Position numbers and translations under genes: made by a program
The notes under the pieces: generated by a model
The model's database searches: none
Told to the model about the DNA's origin: nothing
The model's input: only the letters and a program-made list of their open reading frames with translations
Shown: positions 58,816 to 64,000 of the stretch, piece after piece
Layout of the letters: each line of letters opens with the position of its first letter
How positions within the stretch are numbered: position 1 is the stretch's first letter
NCBI GenBank assembly: GCA_905198125.1
Contig: CAJKBH010000012.1
Span: forward strand, 1 to 64,000
Origin: an uncultured Porphyromonadaceae bacterium
Lineage (GTDB): Bacteria > Bacteroidota > Bacteroidia > Bacteroidales > Muribaculaceae
DNA: 64,000 bases
Reading direction: 5' to 3'

Positions 58816-58886
58816 TATCGGAATTGGGATGTGCTCAATTTCGATACCATTTCGATATCATTTTAGATATCATTCCGATACAGTTA
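58816..58886 (+). repeat. 11-12 bp tandem repeats in the nrdD leader
   Basis: Four near copies run back to back: CGATACCATTT (58842), CGATATCATTTT (58853), AGATATCATTC (58865) and CGATACAGTTA (58876). TATCGGAAT at 58816 pairs perfectly with ATTCCGATA at 58872-58880, so the leader can fold. It may be a binding array for a regulator such as NrdR, but the NrdR box consensus is not matched. Confidence 0.55.
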
Positions 58887-58936
58887 AGGACAGTCAAAAC
58901 ACACAGTTAACCAAAATAGAAACAGACCCAGGAAGC

Positions 58937-61141
58937 ATGATACAGATAGTAGAGAAGCGCGACGGGCGCGTAGTGGGATATAACGAGGAGAAGATCAAGG
59001 CGGCGATCCGCAAGGCGATGCTCACCACCGAGCGTGGCGAGGACGAGGCCCTGATCCAGAAAATAGCCGACCGCATAGGAATCGCGGGCAAGCAGCGCAT
59101 GACCGTGGAGGAGATTCAGGACTGCGTCGAGGTCGAGCTGATGAAGTCGGCCCGCAAGGATGTAGCCAAAAAGTATATCCAGTACCGCGACCAGCGCTCA
59201 ATTGCCCGCAAGGCTCGTACCCGCGATATGTTCCTGGAGATAATCGAGGCCAAGAACAACGACATCACGCGTGAGAATGCCAACATGAATACCGATTCTC
59301 CCGCCGGCATGATGATGAAGTTCGCTTCCGAAAGCACCAAGCCCTTCGTCGACGACTACCTGCTGTCGCCCGACGTGCGCAACGCGGTGCGCGACAATCT
59401 GATTCATATCCACGACAAGGATTACTATCCCACCAAGTCGCTGACCTGTGTGCAGCATCCTCTGGACCGCATACTGCAGCGCGGTTTCGTGGTGGGGCAC
59501 GGCGAGTCCCGTCCCGCCAAGCGTATAGAGACCGCTTCCGTGCTGGCCTGCATCAGCCTGGAGACGGCACAGAACGAGATGCACGGCGGTCAGGCCATCC
59601 CGGCATTCGATTTCTACTTAGCTCCGTTCGTACGCAACTCATATATAGAGGAAATCAAGAATCTGGAGAAACTGACAGGCCGCGACCTGTCGCATCTGCA
59701 GAATTCCGCGATAAAGGACTATCTGAAGGTAGAGCTTGATGGTCTGGAGGGTGACGAGCGCCTGCGCCAGCACGCCATCAACAAGACCGTGGACCGCGTG
59801 CATCAGTCGATGGAGGCGTTCATACACAACATGAATACCATCCACTCGCGCGGCGGCAACCAGGTGGTGTTCTCCAGCATCAACTACGGCACCGACACAT
59901 CGGCCGAGGGCCGTTGCGTGATCCGTGAGTTGCTGAAGTCCACATACGAGGGCGTGGGACACGGTTCCACCGCAATCTTCCCTATCCAGATATGGAAGAA
60001 AAAGAGGGGAGTAAGCTATCTGCCCGAAGATCCCAACTACGACCTGTATAAATTGGCATGCAAGGTGTCGGCTCGCCGCTTCTTCCCCAACTTCCTGAAC
60101 CTGGACGCCACGTTCAACCGCGACGAGGCATGGAACGCCGGCGACCCGCGCCGCTTCGAGCACGAGGTGGCCACTATGGGCTGCCGCACGCGTGTGTTCG
60201 AGAACCGGTTCGGAGAAAAGACATCCATAGGCCGCGGCAACCTGTCGTTCACAACCATCAACATTGTGCGCATCGCCATCGAACAGATGGGTATCGAGGA
60301 CAAAGAGGAGCGTATAGCCAAATTCTTCGAGCGTCTGGACGAGGTGATGGACCTGACGGCGCGTCAGCTTGACGAGCGCTTCCAGTTCCAGAAGACGGCC
60401 TTTGCCAAGCAATTCCCGCTGCTGATGCGCGTGCTGTGGAATCACACCGAGGGCCTGAAACCTAACGACAGCATCGAAAGTGTCATCAATCAGGGTACGC
60501 TCGGCATCGGATTCATCGGCCTGGCCGAGTGTCTGATAGCCTTGACAGGCAAGCATCACGGCGAGAGCGACGAGGCTCAGCAACTCGGCCTCCGCATCGT
60601 AAGCCACATGCGTCAGAAAGTTAACGAATATTCAGAAAACTACCGCCACAACTATTCCGTACTGGCCACGCCCGCCGAGGGACTTTCGGGCCGCTTCACC
60701 AAGAAGGACCGCAAGACATTCGGCATGATTCCCGGCGTGACGGACAAGGATTACTACACCAACTCCAACCATGTGCCCGTATATTATCACTGTTCGCCGC
60801 GCCACAAGGCCAAGATAGAGGGCCCCTATCACGAGCTGACGTTGGGAGGTCACATCTTCTACGTCGAGATCGACGGCGACGCCACCCACAACGAAGAGTC
60901 GATAATGCAGATTGTGGACATGATGGACCAGTACAACATTGGTTACGGATCGGTGAACCACAACCGCAACCACTGTCCCAACTGTGGATACGAGAATGCA
61001 GATAAGGACGAGACTTGCTGTCCGAAGTGCGGCGCGCGCTTCGAGACCATCCAGCGCATCACCGGCTACCTGGTGGGTACCACCGACCGCTGGAACAGCG
61101 GCAAGCTCGCCGAACTGAAGGACCGCGTGGTTCATAAATAA
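58937..61141 (+). CDS. nrdD: Anaerobic ribonucleoside-triphosphate reductase
   Basis: 734 residues from the ATG at 58937 (MIQIVEKRDGRVVGYNEEKIKAAIRKAM), where the ATP-cone regulatory domain begins; an earlier in-frame start would lie in the repeat-rich leader. The catalytic barrel follows, then the zinc site CPNCGYENADKDETCCPKCG and the glycyl radical loop RITGYLVGT with glycine 710. It makes dNTPs without oxygen, using a radical placed by NrdG, encoded directly downstream. Length and order are those of class III enzymes. It is likely the main anaerobic source of DNA precursors. Confidence 0.97.
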   Translation: MIQIVEKRDGRVVGYNEEKIKAAIRKAMLTTERGEDEALIQKIADRIGIAGKQRMTVEEIQDCVEVELMKSARKDVAKKYIQYRDQRSIARKARTRDMFLEIIEAKNNDITRENANMNTDSPAGMMMKFASESTKPFVDDYLLSPDVRNAVRDNLIHIHDKDYYPTKSLTCVQHPLDRILQRGFVVGHGESRPAKRIETASVLACISLETAQNEMHGGQAIPAFDFYLAPFVRNSYIEEIKNLEKLTGRDLSHLQNSAIKDYLKVELDGLEGDERLRQHAINKTVDRVHQSMEAFIHNMNTIHSRGGNQVVFSSINYGTDTSAEGRCVIRELLKSTYEGVGHGSTAIFPIQIWKKKRGVSYLPEDPNYDLYKLACKVSARRFFPNFLNLDATFNRDEAWNAGDPRRFEHEVATMGCRTRVFENRFGEKTSIGRGNLSFTTINIVRIAIEQMGIEDKEERIAKFFERLDEVMDLTARQLDERFQFQKTAFAKQFPLLMRVLWNHTEGLKPNDSIESVINQGTLGIGFIGLAECLIALTGKHHGESDEAQQLGLRIVSHMRQKVNEYSENYRHNYSVLATPAEGLSGRFTKKDRKTFGMIPGVTDKDYYTNSNHVPVYYHCSPRHKAKIEGPYHELTLGGHIFYVEIDGDATHNEESIMQIVDMMDQYNIGYGSVNHNRNHCPNCGYENADKDETCCPKCGARFETIQRITGYLVGTTDRWNSGKLAELKDRVVHK

Positions 61142-61179
61142 ATTAATGACCACGCACATATCGACTGCGTGGCGCAGAT

Positions 61180-61701
61180 ATGACAAACGAACTGACTGAC
61201 AATGATAACGAACGTCGGCTGCGTGTCCTGGACATAGTCCGGGGCACGACGGTCGATGGTCCCGGTTTCAGGACCAGCATCTATCTGGCCGGATGCCGCC
61301 ACGCCTGTCCCGGCTGCCATAATCCGGAATCGTGGAGCTTCGACGGAGGCGAGGAAATGACAGTGGCGCAGATTATGGACGTGGTGCGCGAGGAAGACTT
61401 CGACGTCACCTTCAGCGGCGGCGACCCCATGTATCATCCCGAGGAAGTGAAAATAATAGCACGTAAAGTGCACGATATGGGCCACACCGTATGGCTCTAT
61501 ACCGGATTCACGTGGGAGGAACTGCAAAAAAGTCCTGTCCTGACACAGGTTTTGAGGGAAATTGACGTTATAGTAGATGGACCGTTCATCCAGGCTCTCA
61601 AGGAAAGGGACCTGTTGTTCCGGGGCAGTTCCAACCAGCGCATCATAGACGTGGCGCGCAGCCTGGAGTCAGGCGAGGTGGTGGAATGGCGTCGGGAATG
61701 A
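61180..61701 (+). CDS. nrdG: Anaerobic ribonucleotide reductase-activating protein
   Basis: 173 residues, a radical SAM enzyme with CX3CX2C in IYLAGCRHACPGCHNPESWSF. It uses S-adenosylmethionine to create the glycyl radical on NrdD. The SAM-binding strand EDFDVTFSGGDPMYHPEEVK is intact. It starts 38 bases after the nrdD stop in the same operon. It lies 21 bases before the FAD oxidoreductase gene, so the three may be cotranscribed. Confidence 0.96.
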   Translation: MTNELTDNDNERRLRVLDIVRGTTVDGPGFRTSIYLAGCRHACPGCHNPESWSFDGGEEMTVAQIMDVVREEDFDVTFSGGDPMYHPEEVKIIARKVHDMGHTVWLYTGFTWEELQKSPVLTQVLREIDVIVDGPFIQALKERDLLFRGSSNQRIIDVARSLESGEVVEWRRE

Positions 61702-61722
61702 AACGAGTGACGGTATGAAGCT

Positions 61723-63324
61723 ATGATAGAAGATATACAATTGCGGGTCACACCCGAGACGGCAGGGAATCCTGAATTGCTTCGCAAAGCGATTCAGGAT
61801 AACGTGCGTAATAAGGGGAGTGTGAACGACTACCGGATAGTGCGTCGCAGCATCGACGCGCGCAAGCGTCAGGTCATGATTAACCTGACCGTCCGCGTGG
61901 CCACGGGCGACGACAAGGAAGTCAAGGCATCATATACACCCGTGACGTTCAAACCGGTGGCGTCGGATGCGAAGACAATGGTGATAATCGGCGCCGGGCC
62001 TGCCGGGCTGTTCGCGGCGCTGGAGGCTTTGCGTCGCGGCATCCGTCCCGTGGTATTGGAGCGTGGCGAGGACGTGGACTCGCGCCGCGTGGCGCTGGCC
62101 GAGATAAGCCGACAGAAAAAGATAACCCCGCAGTCCAACTATTGCTTCGGCGAGGGAGGTGCCGGCGCATACAGCGACGGCAAGCTTTTCACGCGCAGCA
62201 AGAAGCGCGGCAACGTACAGCAGGTGCTGGAGCTGTTGGTGCAGCACGGCGCGTCGGAAAATATTCTGATTGACGTCCATGCCCACATCGGCAGCGACAA
62301 ACTGCCCCACGTCATCAAGGAGATCCGCAACACGATAATACGTAACGGTGGCGATGTGCGTTTCCGCACGCAGGCCACTGGCCTTGTCATTAAGGATAGC
62401 TGTGCCGTGGCCGTGGAGCTGGCCGACGGACAGAAGATAGCGTGCGACGCTGTGGTGGTGGCTACGGGTCATTCCGCCCATGATACATTCCGCGCGCTGC
62501 ATGAGCAGGGTATGGCTATGGAGCCGAAAGGCATTGCCGTCGGTGTGCGCCTGGAGCATCCGCAGGAACTGATAGATCGAATACAATACCACAATCCGAA
62601 GGGGAGGGGCAAGTGGCTGCCTCCCGCCGAGTATTCGTTTGTGACGCAGAGCGAAGGGCGCGGAGTCTATTCATTCTGTATGTGTCCCGGAGGCGTCATA
62701 GTCCCGGCCGGCACCGCAGACGGGGAATTGGTGGTGAACGGCATGTCGGCCTCGGCGCGCAGCGGACGCCTGGCCAATTCCGGAATGGTGGTCGAGATAC
62801 GTCCCGGAGACTTACCGGAATATGAGGAAGCGGGCGCGTTGCAGATGCTGGAGCTTCAGGAGCACCTGGAGCATGACATGTTTGCCGCCTCAGGCAACAG
62901 TATCGTGGCTCCGGCCCAACGCATGACGGACTTTGTGGACGGCAAGGTGTCGGCCACATTGCCCGCCACGTCATACGCGCCCGGCATTCAGAGCAAGGAT
63001 TTCAACAAGATTCTTCCCCCCTTTATATCCCGGCGGTTGGCCGACGGTTTCCGCGATTTCGGTCGTAAGGCCAAGGGCTTCATGACGCCGGAGGGTGTGA
63101 TGATTGGCCTGGAATCGCGCACAAGTTCGCCTATACGCATGACACGCGATCCCGAGCGTCTGAATAGCGTGGGACTCGACAACGTATATCCCGCCGGCGA
63201 AGGTGCCGGTTATGCCGGCGGCATCGTGTCCGCCGCCCTCGACGGTATGAGGTGCGCGGCTGCGGCTGCGGCTGCGTATGCGGCTGCGCCGAGTTTACAG
63301 AGTTTAGAAAGTTTAAAAAGTTAA
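61723..63324 (+). CDS. FAD-dependent oxidoreductase (COG2509-like)
   Basis: 533 residues. An N-terminal domain of about 80 residues (LRVTPETAGNPELLRKAIQDNV...RRSIDARKRQVMINL) precedes the FAD site MVIIGAGPAGLFAALEALRRG (near 88). A second dinucleotide motif is DAVVVATGHSAHDTFRAL, and the C-terminal FAD contact is NVYPAGEGAGYAGGIVSAALDGMRCA. The last 25 residues are simple-sequence: an alanine run and then SLQ-SLE-SLK coded by a 9-bp repeat, beyond the end of the family domain. It is probably a flavin dehydrogenase; the substrate is unknown. Confidence 0.92.
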   Translation: MIEDIQLRVTPETAGNPELLRKAIQDNVRNKGSVNDYRIVRRSIDARKRQVMINLTVRVATGDDKEVKASYTPVTFKPVASDAKTMVIIGAGPAGLFAALEALRRGIRPVVLERGEDVDSRRVALAEISRQKKITPQSNYCFGEGGAGAYSDGKLFTRSKKRGNVQQVLELLVQHGASENILIDVHAHIGSDKLPHVIKEIRNTIIRNGGDVRFRTQATGLVIKDSCAVAVELADGQKIACDAVVVATGHSAHDTFRALHEQGMAMEPKGIAVGVRLEHPQELIDRIQYHNPKGRGKWLPPAEYSFVTQSEGRGVYSFCMCPGGVIVPAGTADGELVVNGMSASARSGRLANSGMVVEIRPGDLPEYEEAGALQMLELQEHLEHDMFAASGNSIVAPAQRMTDFVDGKVSATLPATSYAPGIQSKDFNKILPPFISRRLADGFRDFGRKAKGFMTPEGVMIGLESRTSSPIRMTRDPERLNSVGLDNVYPAGEGAGYAGGIVSAALDGMRCAAAAAAAYAAAPSLQSLESLKS

Positions 63325-63400
63325 GATAATGGTACAGACATTCGGAAGTATTCACATTTCTCTTAACTTTTTCAACTATTTCAACTTTTTCAACTAATAA
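63296..63400. repeat. Simple repeats and inverted repeat between FAD enzyme and tsaB
   Basis: AGTTTA-NAA units repeat every 9 bases at 63296-63320 and form the last codons of the FAD enzyme. Across the gap, TTTTTCAACTA, TTTCAACT and TTTTTCAACTA occur in a row (63368-63396). AAAAAGTTAAGA (63315-63326) is perfectly inverted at 63361-63372, so the spacer can fold. Confidence 0.55.
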
Positions 63401-63404
63401 CGAT

Positions 63405-64000
63405 ATGGCAGTAATACTCAATATAGAATCGTCCGGGAGCGCCAGCAGCGTTGCGCTTAGCGTGGACGGTAATGTGGAATGGAGCGCGGCGGAGCGCGAG
63501 GCCATGCATCAGGCCACTGACCTGGCGCCCTTCGTGGCGCAGGCTATGGAGGAAGTGACGCGCAAGGAACTTAAGATAGACGCCGTGGCCGTCAGCACCG
63601 GCCCCGGGTCGTACACCGGCCTGCGCATCGGTATGTCGCTGGCCAAGGGGCTGGCGTTCGGTCTCGATGTGCCGCTGATAGGAGTGGAGACTCTGAAGCT
63701 GATAGCCGTCAAGGCCATGTTCCGCAATCTTAACTTCACGGGCGAGGAAATATTAGTGCCGATGGTCGACGCCCGCCGCATGGAGGTGTACACCGCAGCC
63801 TACGATTTCAGGCTCGACGCGCTGATTCCGCCGCAGGCCATGATCATAACAGAGGACTCGTTCAAGGAGCTGCCGCAGGACCGCCAGATATGGTTCATGG
63901 GCGACGGCGCCGCCAAGACCCGCGACGTAATAAAGCTTCCCAACGCCCACTGGATGGACGATGTGCTGCCGATGGCGTTCGATATGGTGGCTCTGGCTGA
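63405..64000 (+). CDS. tsaB: tRNA threonylcarbamoyladenosine biosynthesis protein TsaB, cut by right edge
   Basis: 198 codons are present without a stop. The start MAVILNIESSGSASSVALSVDGNVEW is the ASKHA fold beginning typical of TsaB, and VAVSTGPGSYTGLRIGMSLAKGLAFGLDVPLIGVETLKLIA is the family hallmark. It supports TsaD in forming t6A37 in tRNAs that read ANN codons. The C-terminal end falls outside the window. It follows the FAD enzyme by 80 bases of repetitive DNA. Confidence 0.95.
   Translation, partial: MAVILNIESSGSASSVALSVDGNVEWSAAEREAMHQATDLAPFVAQAMEEVTRKELKIDAVAVSTGPGSYTGLRIGMSLAKGLAFGLDVPLIGVETLKLIAVKAMFRNLNFTGEEILVPMVDARRMEVYTAAYDFRLDALIPPQAMIITEDSFKELPQDRQIWFMGDGAAKTRDVIKLPNAHWMDDVLPMAFDMVALA

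Overview
The window looks like chromosomal DNA of a gut member of the Bacteroidales, most probably Muribaculaceae (S24-7-like). Promoters follow the Bacteroidetes pattern (TTTG, about 19-20 bases, TAnnTTTG), Shine-Dalgarno sites are absent, and there are many lipoproteins plus family markers such as NspC carboxynorspermidine decarboxylase, a FadL/OmpP1 porin, a CarboxypepD_reg-type surface protein and an ArsE/F/G arsenical cluster. The genus is inferred; no rRNA or tRNA gene is present to confirm it.

Layout. 0-10 kb is housekeeping: a cut lipoprotein, hisS with an unknown partner, a secreted Trp-Gly-Pro repeat protein, an OmpP1 porin with an orphan ABC ATPase, and uvrA with a small lipoprotein. 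10-32 kb is an accessory zone that is more AT-rich and full of repeats: an alpha/beta hydrolase, a broken araC-hydrolase chimera, an exported flavodoxin, an AraC regulator, an RND efflux operon with its own divergent AraC regulator, a Nim-like flavoprotein, acetyltransferases, a DJ-1/HxlR/TfoX/GNAT/CAT operon, a radical SAM protein, three small envelope proteins and a BlaI/M56 sensor pair. 32-37 kb is an arsenical-resistance operon (arsR-arsF-arsG-arsE-permease-arsC-permease). 37-45 kb holds SPFH, an M13 peptidase, aroE and comEC in one operon, with a divergent GH127 arabinofuranosidase. 45-56 kb is a tight seven-gene operon: P1-type nuclease, HSDR_N protein, UvrD/PcrA, NspC, UvrB, YgiQ-type radical SAM and an S9 peptidase. 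56-59 kb is a small junk zone with a phage tail fragment bounded by 30-bp direct repeats. 59-64 kb carries nrdD-nrdG, an FAD oxidoreductase and the start of tsaB.

How the parts work together. uvrA, uvrB and uvrD all lie here but in separate units. The nrdD/nrdG pair is an oxygen-sensitive dNTP system, as expected of an anaerobe. Several regulator-target pairs are visible with their operators: AraC and RND efflux (two AGACACTC boxes 21 bp apart), BlaI and the M56 sensor (three 18-bp operators), and ArsR and the ars genes. The most unusual content is structural. Two roughly 320-340 bp noncoding elements have long terminal inverted repeats and variable internal blocks (14461-14797 and 30060-30378), and there is a chimeric pseudogene whose junction sits on a short shared sequence of its two parents (12139-12495).
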